A DNA stretch of 64,000 bases from positions 992,001 through 1,056,000 of the forward strand of contig CM066309.1 in NCBI GenBank assembly GCA_033807695.1. The letters are read 5' to 3'. Below are positions 45,179 through 57,349 of this stretch, piece by piece (the first letter of the stretch is position 1; each line of letters opens with the position of its first letter). The stretch comes from Daedaleopsis sinensis. Taxonomy: Eukaryota; Basidiomycota; Agaricomycetes; Polyporales; Polyporaceae. Below the pieces are notes generated by a model. It saw only the letters and a list, made by a program, of their open reading frames with translations, did not search any database and was not told where the DNA came from. A program made the position numbers and the translations under genes.

Positions 45179-48100
45179 ATGTGCGTACGATGGGGCTATT
45201 TGTGCTCTAATGCCCACTCACTCGCCTGCAGGAACTCGGTCAAGGTTGTCTCGTCAGAGATATTGGGCGTGTCTCTCCACGTACGCCTGCCATGGTACAC
45301 TCACCTTTACACCGTCCCTTTTCTCTCTCTCTACCCCTTCCTGGCGTACGCCTACTATGTCAAGTATGACGACTGGCTTCAGAGTGAAGAATGGACCTTC
45401 CTCGCGTGTGTCTCCCTAGGCCTCGGTCACGCACTTAGTTTCTTGGTCACGAGATGGAATACCGGCGCAAAGGCTTGGGTCACTACCCGCAAGGTGTGTC
45501 ACCTTGAAATGAGAAACCCACAGTGAACTCACTCCTTTGTACTGCAGGCGAAGTCGCTTGACGATGCTGACTGTCTCCGCATCATTCCTGCCCCGCACAG
45601 AGGCGAAGGCGAAATCGTTCCTCTCAACAAGAAGGACCCCGCGAACCCCGCATCCTTCACCTTCAACTACCAGCAGGACACGTACGTCGTCTCTTCGACC
45701 TCTCCTATCACCTTCTCTCGCCTTGCGTACCCGTGCAACTCCAACCCTTCCCTCGGGTCTTTCCTCAAGCCGCCATCCTTGACTGCCACCGACCTCAACT
45801 CGCTCGAGTCTCTCTACGGCAAGAACGAATACAACATCCCTGTCCCTTCCTTCGGCGCACTCTTCGGAGAGCATGCTACTGCTCCGTTCTTCGTCTTCCA
45901 GATCTTCTGCGTTGCCCTCTGGTGCATGGACGAATACTGGTACTACTCCCTCTTCACCCTCTTCATGCTCATCGTCTTCGAGTGCACCGTCGTCTGGCAG
46001 CGACTCCGCACCCTTACCGAATTCCGCACCATGTCCATCACCCCTTACCCGGTCTACGTTAACCGCAACGGGATCTGGAAGCAAATGCAGAGTGATCTCC
46101 TCCTTCCCGGGGATGTCATCTCAATCAGCAGACAACAGACAGAGACTAATGTTCCAGCTGACATCCTCCTTATACGTGGGACATGTATCGTCAACGAGGC
46201 GATGCTTTCTGGCGAGTCTACTCCTCTACTCAAGGAGTCTATCGCTTTGCTCGAACGGGACGAAGCTCTCGACGTCGACGGAGTACATAAGAACGCCGTT
46301 CTCTTCTCCGGTACCAAGCTACTCCAGGCCACTAACGGAGGCAACACTCCTGACGGCGGCTGCCTTGGAGTTGTGCTACGCACCGGCTTCGGAACTGCCC
46401 AAGGTCAACTCGTCCGGACGATGATTTTCTCCACCGAGCGCGTGTCTGCAAACAACTTGGAGAGCTTCCTCTTTATCGGCTTCCTTCTCATCTTCGCCAT
46501 CGCGGCAAGTTGGTACGTGTGGACGAAGGGTATCGAGCGGGAACTCAAAAAGTCCAAGCTTCTTTTGGACTGCATCTTGATCATAACGAGTGTGGTCCCG
46601 CCCGAGTTGCCGATGGAACTGTCCCTTGCTGTCAACGCGTCACTCGTAGCGCTTTCCAAGTACGGTGCGTATTCTCACACTTTCAGACGATATCTGTCAT
46701 ACTGACCGTTGCTACAGCCATTTTCTGTACCGAGCCCTTCCGCATCCCGTCGGCCGGTCGTGTGGACGTCTGCTGCTTTGACAAGACCGGCACGATCACT
46801 GCAGAAAACCTGGTCGTCGAAGGCGTTGCAGGTGTCGAGTAAGCGTCCGTGCGTCAAATGTTAGATGCTCGATACTTACCACTCGCCCTCAGTCCCTCGG
46901 ACCCGAAGAAACTGGTCGATGTCAAAGCCACTGGTCGGGAAACTACTCTAGCTCTCGCAGCTGCACACGCTCTCGTCCGACTCGACGACGGCACTATCGT
47001 CGGTGACCCGATGGAGCGTACGACGCTCGACGCGCTCAACTGGCAACTCTCGAAAGGCGATCACGTTGCCCCGGTCGACCCAGCCGCTCCCCACCGGACC
47101 GCCATCCTCGTTCGCCGCAGGTTCCAGTTCTCCTCCGCACTGAAACGCATGAGCACCGTCTCGACGTTGCCCAGCGGGCGTTGCCTAGTCGCCACGAAGG
47201 GTGCGCCGGAGACGATCAGGCGGATGCTTGCGGTCGTGCCTCCAGAGTACGACGAGACCTTCAAGTGGTACACTCGCCGTGGGAGCCGCGTCCTTGCGCT
47301 TGGTTGTAAAGAAATAGAGAGCCTGTCCATTGACAAAGTGCGTCATTAGTTGATTATCGGACGACAGGCTGACGGACGCTTACGTCGTTCAGATCAACAA
47401 GCTACCTCGCGACGAGGTTGAGTCCGGCCTGCAGTTCTGCGGTTTCTTGGTCTTCCATTGCCCCTTGAAGGAGGACGCGGTCGAGACGCTCAAGATGCTC
47501 GGAGACTCCTCTCATCGTGTATGTGGTTTTATTTTGCATCTCATGCGTGACGCTGATGATATCCCAGTGTGTTATGATCACCGGAGACAACCCGCTTACC
47601 GCTGTCCACGTTGCTCGCGACGTTGAGATCGTCGACCGCGATGCGCTCATCCTGGACGTGCCAGAAGGGTCCACTGGCCTTGTTTGGCGTTCTGTCGATG
47701 AATCCGTCACCATTCCGGTCGACCCGACCCAGCCAATCGACACCTCGCTCTTCGACAAGTACGACATCTGCATCACTGGGGCCGCAATGAAGATGTACGA
47801 GACATCTCCGTCCTGGAACGACCTTGTGCAGAACACCTGGGTGTACGCGCGCGTCGCGCCCGTGCAGAAGGAGTTCATCCTCACGTCCCTCAAGAACCTC
47901 GGCTACGTCACGCTCATGGCGGGCGACGGCACCAACGACGTCGGCGCGCTCAAGCAGGCGCACATCGGCGTCGCGCTGCTGGATGGTACGGAGGAAGACC
48001 TGAAGAAGATCGCGGAGCACCAGCGGAACGAGCGCCTGAAGAAGGTCTACGAGCAGCAGCTAAGCATCTCTGCGCGGTTCAACCAGCCGCCGCCGCCGGT

Positions 48101-49327
48101 GCCGCCGCTGATCGCACACTTGTACCCGGACGTCGTCGAGGCGCAGAAGAAGGCCGCTGAGAACATGCAGAACGCGAGGAAGAAGAACCCGATGGAGAAG
48201 GTATGTTGTCAAGGTCGGCGTCCTGAGCGGAATATCGTGCTGACTTGCCGCAGTTTGACCTCGCGTCTATCACGGACAAGCTTGCGGAAATGGACGCCGA
48301 CGAAGAGGTGCCTAAAATTAAGCTCGGCGACGCTTCCTGCGCGGCGCCATTCACCTCCAAACTGTCAAACGTGAAAGCGAGTACGTGGCCGTGACTCGAT
48401 ACGGTCGATACCTGCGATTGTTCCACTGACGAGTGCTGCAGTCACCCATATCATTCGTCAAGGCCGTTGCACGCTGGTGGCCACCATACAGATGTACAAG
48501 ATCCTCGCTCTAAACTGTCTGATCACTGCGTACAGTTTAAGCGTACAGTACCTGGACGGCATCAAGTTTGGCGATTACCAGGTCACGATCACGGGTATGC
48601 TCATGTCGGTGTGTTTCCTCTGCATCTCGCGCGCGAAGGTAAGCCACAACAGTCTCATAAATATCGCTTGTCGAGCTAATGGTATCATTCCGCACAGCCT
48701 GTTGAGAAGCTGTCGAGAGAACGGCCGTTGGGGAACATCTTCAACTTCTACGTCCTGCTTTCGGTGCTGCTGCAGTTCGCGCTGCACATCGTGACCCTCG
48801 TCTACATCACGAACCTCTCGCACGTATTCGAGGAGCGCGGGCCGATCGACCTGGAGGCCAAGTTCGAGCCGAACCTGCTCAACACGGCCATCTACCTCCT
48901 CGGGCTCTCGCAGCAGGTGTCGACGTTCGCGATCAACTTCCAGGGCCGCCCGTTCCGCGAAGGCATCCGCGAGAACTCCGCGCTGTACTGGGGCCTGGTC
49001 GGCGCGCAGGCCGTCGCGTTCTCGGGGTCGACAGATATCATGCCCGAGCTAAACCGGTGGCTGCAGATCGTGGAGATGCAGGACTCGGTACGTCGCGTGT
49101 ATTCTGGCTCTATTCTTACGTGGAGCGTGTGCGCTGACGACTTGCGATCGCGGGGACAGTTCAAGCTGAAGCTGACGCTGACGATGGTCGGCGACTTTGT
49201 GGGGTGCTATGTGATTGAGAAGGTGTGCAAAAGGTTGTTCGCGACGCTGGAGCCGAAGCCGATGATCACGCGCGGGAGGGAGCGGCGCGAGAAGCGGAGG
49301 GCCGAGGAGGAGAAGAAGGTGGCCTGA
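45179..49327 (+). CDS. SPF1: P5A-type ATPase of the endoplasmic reticulum (SPF1/CATP-like)
   Basis: ER P5A ATPase, known in yeast and humans as a transmembrane-helix dislocase. Eleven exons (45179-45180, 45232-45493, 45548-46664, 46718-46838, 46893-47337, 47393-47518, 47568-48200, 48254-48380, 48442-48638, 48698-49087, 49160-49327) sum to 1,195 residues. Signatures: N-terminal [33 protein letters not shown], the actuator loop [10 protein letters not shown], the P5A-specific [13 protein letters not shown], the phosphorylation site [23 protein letters not shown] and the hinge [15 protein letters not shown]. The C-terminus is Lys/Arg/Glu-rich. The start is unusual: AT at 45179-45180 joins G at 45232 across a GTGCGT...GCAG intron of 51 nt to make ATG, giving [12 protein letters not shown]. 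Unspliced RNA also begins with ATG at the same place and stays in frame, adding 17 residues. All catalytic motifs are intact. Confidence 0.95.
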
Positions 49328-50369
49328 GATTGAGAATCCTAAGCAGAGCCACCGCCGCGCGCGACTGGAGTGTGTGTGTAGATGGAAGGAGGAGGAGGTG
49401 TCAAGAACGGCGAACCTCTCGACGGTACTGTAATACCGGGGTGTATAGCGTAATACTGGACAATACAGCTCTAGATGAGATGATATCCGAGATACTGCTC
49501 CTCACAGCTGCTCAGTTGAAATCTCGCTCGCCTCAGCGGTCTGTCGCCCGAGCGAAGGCGGTGATTGCAGGCATGTATATTAAATCTGAGTAGATCCTGA
49601 GAGCTATCCTGAGGGACTGTCCTGAGGGACTGTTCCGAACGAGCGAAATGTGCGACCTATGTACTAGTATCTGATGACCATGGCATTTCTGGACCCTGGC
49701 CCAGCCTCCCCAAGATACTAATAGACGACGAGGACCTGATCCACTTCCGCTTTATAGCTACCCCTCCTGCCGATCGCATGCACATTCAGTAATTATTCCT
49801 GGAAACGCCTTCCATAGCTACTTAAGTATAAGCTTAACATTGGGACCGCGGTACTGGACGCGTGTACAAAGTTCCGGTGTGCCAATATTTGCTTACAATA
49901 ACGGTTGGCTCTACACAAGCTCTGAGCCATAAATCCTCCTCTGAATACTAGTGCCCACCAGCAAGAAAATTGAGGAAGGCCAGTTATTATCAACGATGTC
50001 GATCAAGTGGCAGTCTACAGTGACTTTACAGGGGCTGACCACACCGTGCCAGTTTAGGGGCATCTCGGGCCGGCGCTATCGGAGTGACTGTGGCAGTGCA
50101 AGGTGACCCACGTCCTTGCAGGCGCGAGCTGCCATATCGGAGGGTCGGAAGGATATAACAGCATCCGGGCAACAGCTTGGCAAGCGCTGTGTATAGTCGC
50201 CTCTCCACCGTGCAACCTCAAGCCATGTTCTCGTCATCCTCCTGCCGGGTTTCCGCCCACAGGTATATAATCTCCCACTTGTCTACTCGACGCCGCCATC
50301 CATCTTTCGCTTCTTCAAGTTGTCTACAACCCATTCTCACTTGCTCCCACCACCGGTCAGCCGGCGAGG
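49328..50369. other. Intergenic region with RTA1-like promoter
   Basis: About 1 kb. A TATATAA at 50263-50269, about 105 bp before the RTA1-like start, is a plausible TATA box. A short CTGAGGGACTGT duplication lies near 49.61-49.64 kb. No other gene seen. Confidence 0.4.
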
Positions 50370-51818
50370 ATGTTTTCCACGAACGTGAACGCGACCACGA
50401 CGGAGGCTGCAGGTACGTGCGCCACATACATTTGGTCCTTCATACGAACTCAAGCACCTTGGTTCAGCTTCCGGCGTGTCCAGCGTGCCCGTTCATACTC
50501 GTGTCAGCCCATACGGTTATATTCCGACTGAGTGGATATGTATCCTGTTCATCGTCCTCTTCGCAGTCTCGACGCGTACGTCGTCTCGCTCTTTCCACGA
50601 TTTGTGCTCTAAAAATAAAAATCCGCAGTCATTCACATAGCTCAAGCGATATACACTCGCCTATGGTGGCTGATCGGCACTGTCTCTCTCGCTGGTATCG
50701 CCGAGGTTATCGGTTGGAGCGCGAGACTGTGGTCCAGTATATCCCCCCGATCCCTCAATCCCTTCCTCATGCAGTACGCCGCTCTTACTCTCGCCCTCTC
50801 AGGCTCTTTTTGAACGGGCTTCTGATTATTGCCATCCTGCCCTATAGAATCACGACGACGATTATCGCACCCACACCTCTCATTGCCGCCAATTTCGTTA
50901 TCCTTGGGCAGATTATCAAACGTCTCGGGCAGCAATACAGTCGCCTCGACGCAAAGTGGTGTATGCCTGCCTTCCTTGTCCCCAAGGCGCCGTGACAGCG
51001 GCTCACGTCCCATTAACAGATACCATCATTTTCTGCTCCTGCGATATCGTTGCACTGGTCGTCCAGGCCGTGGGCGGTGCTAAAGCTTCCGCGGCCGTGC
51101 AAAAAGGCCAGGATGCCGACCCGGTACGCCCACCATGTACAGTATGTAGCCGTCCGCAGCAACACTCACCAGTCATTCTTTCTCTCAGGGAGGACATGTC
51201 ATGTTGGGCGGTATCGTGTTCCAACTGGGTGAGTGCGCCACGAATGTCTTCCCACACCATGTCGCTGACATACCCGGTCCTTAGTCGCCGTGTGCATCTA
51301 CCTTCTCCTCGCCGCCGAGTTCCTCTTCCGGTACTACCACGACAAGCCCGTCATGCGCGGCGGCATCACCCCGCCGCCCAAGACCTTCGCGCTCAACCGC
51401 GGGGTGAAACTGATGATCCTCGGCCTCGCCCTCGAGGGCGTCTTCATCCTCATCCGGTCTATCTACCGTACAATCGTGAGCAGGGCCAGTTGAACGTCTC
51501 GGGGTCCAGGAGCTAACGATCGCGCCCTCGGCCAGGAACTGACCGACGGTTGGACGGGGCGTATTATCAGCACGCAGGTCTACTTCAGTGCGTGCCCCTC
51601 CCTAACTTCCCTTTTGTCAGCACGCCACTGACCCTGCATTCCCACTGGCAGACGTCCTCGACGGCGCGATGATCGTGCTCGCCATGTTCACCCTGAACAT
51701 CCTCCACCCCGGGTTCCTCCTCGGCAAGGCGCATACCTGGAGCGGTAACGACGACAGCTCGGTCACGGAGCTTGCGGAGATGAAGAAGAGGGGTTCGCAT
51801 TCGATATCTTCGGTGTAA
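50370..51818 (+). CDS. RTA1-like seven-helix membrane protein (lipid-translocating exporter family)
   Basis: Plasma- or vacuolar-membrane protein of the fungal RTA1/RTM1/RSB1 family, linked in yeast to lipid translocation and resistance phenotypes. Nine exons (50370-50412, 50468-50575, 50629-50773, 50848-50960, 51020-51123, 51189-51228, 51285-51475, 51536-51587, 51652-51818) sum to 320 residues. The N-terminus is MFSTNVNATTTEAAS with a glycosylation-type NAT. Helices follow: YGYIPTEWICILFIVLFAVS, WWLIGTVSLAGIAEVIGWSA, the family block TIIAPTPLIAANFVILGQII with KRLGQQYSRL, then CDIVALVVQAVGGAKAS, GGHVMLGGIVFQLVAVCIYL, LMILGLALEGVFILIRSIYR and DGAMIVLAMFTLNILHPGFL. All family hallmarks (the AAP block, the D...Q..G helix, RSIYRT-type and HPG) are present. 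The tail is short and cytosolic. Confidence 0.93.
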
Positions 51819-52039
51819 CTTGACGCGTCGATCCCCGGTGGTCATCTTACACGCTATCTTTTCTATCTTTATCGGTTTTGGCCGCAGGGGCCCGCTTCTA
51901 GAGTCACCATGCCTGGATATCTACATACAGTAGCGTAGTAGAACGAGAGGATTAATATCAACGTAGCACTCATCCGTACCCTATTATAATAGTTTCGCTG
52001 ATCTCACGGCCGTGAACAAACATGACTTTGGCGTTCGCG

Positions 52040-52150
52040 CTCAATACACGTCGGGAATAGCTTCCGATCAGGGAACATATAGACCCCGAGGCGAGGAGCC
52101 CACAAGGACACGGTGGCCGCACTGCGTAGGCCATATGCACGTCGCGGAAT
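52040..52150. repeat. Direct repeat, copy 1, beside the PD-(D/E)xK-like gene
   Basis: Contains CCCCGAGGCGA, GGAGCCCACAAGGACACGG and TGGCCGCA, which recur in order at 53.98-54.12 kb on the same strand. Roughly 110 bp with small indels; no terminal inverted repeats or coding capacity seen. Confidence 0.65.
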
Positions 52151-52237
52151 GAGCAACAATGTAAGCCTAAAGGATAGCTGTATCGTATCGCAAGAGAAAG
52201 AAAATTATGTATGTACAGCTGCAGAGGACCGACTCAT

Positions 52238-53472
52238 TCACAAGTCTTCCTCTGCCTTCGGCACAACGGGCAGTCTGACCACCGTCGATGCGCATTCAAT
52301 CTATAGATAAAGGTCATGACGTGAGCCCTCCTCATATGCATGATGAATACGCACCATATCCTTCAGCACTCCAGTGATCACGGCCCTTGCATCGGGCGAC
52401 GACGCGGCGACTTGTGCGGAACGTTCAAACGTTCCTCCAATGCCGTCAGGGCCAGGTGTGAACGAGAAGAACATCCACTTGAGCCCATTCGTGACCACGC
52501 CGTTCATGAGCGTCTTCCTAGGACTCTCGACTCAGCATCAACGTATCGCCGGTGACGAAAAATGCGCGACTCACTTGCGCTTCTTTGCTAAGGCTGCAAC
52601 CTCCAGGACCGCTTGCGGAACTGCGTCACCAAGAGAAGGGTATATAGACGACTTAGCCTCCACGATTGCAAAACCTCTCGCTTCTTCGTAGTCAATGTCC
52701 TTTGGATTCTCCAGGAGAGTGACTGACGTGAGTGGGTATATGCGATCAATGTTGAAGTGTAGAGTACTCACCAACATGCGACTTCTTCTGGTACCCCGAA
52801 AGGAGTACGAGGAGGTAATCAAGCGTTCCTGCCACTTCAATTGTCTCGTCTGGCCCACGCAATTGGGTGATAGGGACCATATACTCTGGGAAGATGAGCA
52901 AGAGCCCTTTTTCTTCTGACATTGCGGCGACACGAAGCAGGAAGGCATCGACGAGCATATGAGACCCAGCTTCCGACTAGATCGCGCGGCTCAATAACGA
53001 CATCACAGTAGAAGCGGGAGACATACAACGGTTGAGACGTGGCGCACTATGGTGTTGTAGAGGCCATCGAAGTTATCTGCGGACAAGAATGCATCCTTGG
53101 CAAGCATGGCACGATATTTTGTTGCATGCTTAGCGAGAGTGGCAGGATCGTCGAAATCGTAGGGTGCCAGTGGCGAGCGTTGGACATTGCGAACAATGCC
53201 AGCCTTCTCGAGGGTTTCTGTAGTCGCTGACGAGAATGGGAAGTGCTTCCAGACGTCTGTCAATACATGCCTCTGAAGACGAAACCATGAGCAAATACCT
53301 TGACTTGCGACAATGCGTCTGTGAGTTTGTCGACGAGGTATAGGATCGTCTTGTCGCCTTCGATTTCCACACCGGGAGACTTGTTTTGAAAGTCGATCAG
53401 AGAGGCAAGGAGTCGACTGATCTCGGTATCAGAGAAAGCGGACAATTTGCGTTTCTTCTCCTTGGGAGGCAT
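52238..53472 (-). CDS. Hypothetical protein with a PD-(D/E)xK nuclease-like core
   Basis: Fungal protein of about 300 residues without a name I recognise. It starts MPPKEKKRKLSAFSDTEISR, a basic, possibly nuclear-directing N-terminus. Following exons read DVWKHFPFSSATTETLEKAG, then HMLVDAFLLRVAAMSEEKG, then TLDYLLVLLSGYQKK, then ARGFAIVEAKSS, then DAVPQAVLEVAALAKKRK, then GVVTNGLKWMFFSFTPG. The aspartate of GTLDY, the glutamate and lysine of VEAK and the following Q...E helix fit the spacing of a PD-(D/E)xK fold; this is inference from pattern, not a database match. I end the gene at 52238 through a last intron (GTGCGT...CTATAG), giving IECASTVVRLP and a stop; without that intron it ends at 52301. 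Direct repeats flank it on both sides. Confidence 0.7.
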
Positions 53473-54293
53473 GATGAGGGAGGACAGAGGGAACGACCTG
53501 AGGCTGTGCTACGGCCTAAATGGTGTTCTCACGCCACCGACGGATTGGGCCTGTCCAAAAGAGGCAAGGGAAACGAGAACGAGAAGGGGATGGCAGGTCC
53601 TATAGCTACACAGGCTCCGTCGCTTCGAGTTGAGGCCTTTGAGGAGCTGATCTCGCTGGTAGAGGTGGAGGAGGAGTAATACCTAGTAGCGTAAACATAA
53701 GCTAGATTATCCAAAGCTACTCATACTTGTTCAGGTGATCTATAGTTGTTGCCTGTTGTAACTTGTTGCCCCTCAACGAGTCTCAGATCTCAGTGACGGC
53801 TGCCACTATACACACTTGAGCTTGAAGCTTGAGGCCTTGAGGTGTGAACGCAATGCTGCACACGCTGGGTCCGATTCCACGCTGTGAGGTGAGAGAACCG
53901 GGTCACAAATGCTGGACCAGAGTACGGATCAGATATGTAGTTAAAACAATTTCAAGTTGGGCGGCGGCGTTGGTCATCAAAATACACAACCGTCGGGCGG
54001 ATTCCGACGGGAATACTTAGCTTCTGATCAGAGAGGGTAAGTACAAACCCCGAGGCGAAGCCCGAGGAGCCCGCAAGCACACGGCGGCCGCATGGCTGCG
54101 CATGGGCGTGGAAGCGTGGAAGTGGATAGCGGATATTCTGGTCGAGGTGCCGGGCGGGATACGATATAGGCACGCTGAACACGGTCATACGCCTTCACAC
54201 GCAGGTCGTAAGGACGGTAAGGTAATGCCCCCAGTCTAAGTACACGCAGACATGATGGAACATTCGCAACGGTCTATAAGTAAGTACTAGAGT
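53473..54293. other. Intergenic region upstream of the PD-(D/E)xK-like gene
   Basis: About 820 bp holding that gene's promoter, the 3' end of the E2 gene and the second direct-repeat copy. A short open frame at 53386-53679 on the plus strand lacks any family resemblance. Confidence 0.4.
53975..54115. repeat. Direct repeat, copy 2, beside the PD-(D/E)xK-like gene
   Basis: Matches 52040-52150 in the same orientation: CCCCGAGGCGA, then GGAGCCCGCAAGCACACGG, then CGGCCGCATG, plus the preceding TTCTGATCAG versus TTCCGATCAG. Together the copies bracket the gene at a distance of under 0.6 kb on each side. Confidence 0.65.
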
Positions 54294-55413
<1,120 letters not shown>

Positions 55414-55780
55414 GGTTGGAGGACGAGGATGGTTGTGGCACCAACTCGAAGTGGGCACGTAGAACCCGAACAGGATGGAGGAGGCTGCTTATCTAATGGG
55501 GCGTCTATGCGGGGAGGAGGAGGTGAAATGACTTGGTTCTCCTCCTCCTCCTGCTCTTCCTTCCCACCTCCACCTCGACCATGTTCTGAGTCTCTGCATC
55601 CCCGCCAGATCCTATCAGAAAGTGCTCGGAATCGTGCAGCTCTACAGTCGAAACTTATTTCTTCAACCCACACACAATGATCACTCGAATATCGGCTTAG
55701 ACGTGCCCATTCATCCACCCGTACTCTGTCTATCATCCGTAAAGTGAAAGAAATACCTAAAGTGAAAGAAATACCGCTCA
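55414..55780. promoter_or_regulatory. Divergent promoter region (E2 / GTPBP-like gene)
   Basis: The start codons are 367 bp apart in opposite orientation. The segment contains CT-rich runs and, next to the plus-strand start, a 17-bp tandem duplication. No TATA box is evident on either side. Confidence 0.45.
55741..55775. repeat. 17-bp tandem duplication before the GTPBP-like start
   Basis: AAAGTGAAAGAAATACC occurs twice with one base between, ending 5 bp before the ATG at 55781. It therefore lies in the 5' leader or core promoter. Confidence 0.9.
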
Positions 55781-57349
55781 ATGTTCGGTGAGCACGAGTC
55801 AGAAAGCCCCCGCGTCCCCAGCCCATGGGACCCCTTCCTCCCCTCTCCCCCCAACGGTGCTGCTTCTCCTCAGTCCGTCCCCGAGCTTCACAACGGCATC
55901 CCCAAACTCGTTCCAGAGGTCGAGGAGGTAAGAGTTCCTTGCTCGCCTCTCTTCTCGTATGCTCACCACTCCCAGGGCAATATAGAATACAAGCTCAAGC
56001 TCACCCATATCTCCAACACCCGTTTCGCCCGCCTCGTCACCCAGCTCAAATGGCGGCTACTTGAGGGCGGCGGACAGGCCTACTACGAACTGGGCGTCGC
56101 CGACTCCGGCGCCCTCATCGGCCTCTCGCGCGCGGACCTCGAGGAGTCGCTGGGGACCCTCGAGATGATGGCGGGCGAGATCGGCGCGTCCGTCATCGTC
56201 GTGAAGGAGATCGAAGTCCCCCCCACCATTGCCGCCATCGCCGACAAGGATAGCGGGTATACCGACCCGGAAACCGGCGAGTGGACCCGCAAGATGCGCC
56301 GTCGTCCCCCGCTTGCCAACGCTGCCTTCTCCTCCGACGGCGGCTGGTGTTCCACGTCTGCAACCTCGACTGCCACCGAATTAGAGACCGACTTCTCCGC
56401 CGCCGAGTATACGGATAACGACGACGTCGCGTTCTCCCTCTCCACCGCCGCTCGTGCGCCCGGCATAGCCACGCCCTCTTCTGCCTTCAGCTCCGCTTAT
56501 GCAGTCTCCGTGTCCACAGCCATCGTCCATCGCCCCATACGCACTCACCCGTCTCGTCCGACGGCGCAGTCCTCGCCTTTCATAGCGCCGATCGACGACG
56601 ACCTAGCCCTCTTCTCGATGGAGCCGGAGCCAGCCTATCGCGATGATTCGCTCTCCCCAGACACGGCGATCTCTGGCGTGATGGCAGACGACGAGCTCGA
56701 CTCCCATCTCGGCCTCGAGCTCGGACCGCGACGTTCGTCTTTCGGCGGACTCGAGATCGCCGCCGTGTACAAGCCCCGTCCGATTCGCCACCGCTCCCGA
56801 CCCACCGCCGCGCCGCTGGGTCCGACCCCGGGCAGGCATCCGAAGCGGCTGGGAAAGAACAAGGACAAGAAGGCCCATCCGTGGCACCAGGGTGAGGACA
56901 CGAACGACGGGATCGGTGGAGAGTCGCATGCGCCCTTGGTAACCAAGGCCGAGCGAGCGACGCAACGCCGGCTCGCGCGCGACAAGAAGCGCGAGGACAA
57001 ACGAAACGCGTTGGTCGCGCTTGCGCAGGGCGAAGTGCACGGCCGTGCTGTCGCGGACCTTCCGGCGCCTGCCGCGGACGCTCACCTCCCGCCGACCGAG
57101 GGCGACAAGACCTCTGCGCTCATAGCGGAGGTGGACGAGGAGGCCAGCGCGCTCGCGCATGGCGTGGACGGGCTGCACGCTGCCGTGGACGCGTCGCCCG
57201 AGACGTCGCCGGTGCTTCAGGTGTGGCCGCTCGCGGACGACGTCGTCCGCGGCGAGCGCGAGCCGCGGCTCATCGTGGAGGCCCTCGTTGTGCGGAAGAT
57301 GTCGATCGAAGAGGCGACGCTGGATTTCGGCAGGCTTGCGTTGATATAG
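55781..57349 (+). CDS. GTPBP1/2-like protein lacking the GTPase domain
   Basis: Two exons (55781-55927, 55976-57349) give 506 residues. Residues ~50-130 match the region before the G domain of GTPBP1/GTPBP2: GNIEYKLKLTHISNTRFARL, TQLKWRLLEGGGQAYYELGV, then ALIGLSRADLEESL and IVVKEIEV. The last 25 residues, LIVEALVVRKMSIEEATLDF, correspond to the segment that in GTPBP1/2 leads directly into the P-loop, but here the frame stops at RLALI. Between them is a ~330-residue Ser/Pro-rich, low-complexity insertion with a Lys/Arg-rich segment (RRLARDKKREDKRNAL). No G1-G4 motifs exist in the protein or in the next 800 bp, so the GTPase part is truly absent. It may act as a regulator or scaffold; function unknown. 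The 48-nt intron is a multiple of three without a stop, so its retention would not break the frame. Confidence 0.8.
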   Translation: MFGEHESESPRVPSPWDPFLPSPPNGAASPQSVPELHNGIPKLVPEVEEVRVPCSPLFSYAHHSQGNIEYKLKLTHISNTRFARLVTQLKWRLLEGGGQAYYELGVADSGALIGLSRADLEESLGTLEMMAGEIGASVIVVKEIEVPPTIAAIADKDSGYTDPETGEWTRKMRRRPPLANAAFSSDGGWCSTSATSTATELETDFSAAEYTDNDDVAFSLSTAARAPGIATPSSAFSSAYAVSVSTAIVHRPIRTHPSRPTAQSSPFIAPIDDDLALFSMEPEPAYRDDSLSPDTAISGVMADDELDSHLGLELGPRRSSFGGLEIAAVYKPRPIRHRSRPTAAPLGPTPGRHPKRLGKNKDKKAHPWHQGEDTNDGIGGESHAPLVTKAERATQRRLARDKKREDKRNALVALAQGEVHGRAVADLPAPAADAHLPPTEGDKTSALIAEVDEEASALAHGVDGLHAAVDASPETSPVLQVWPLADDVVRGEREPRLIVEALVVRKMSIEEATLDFGRLALI

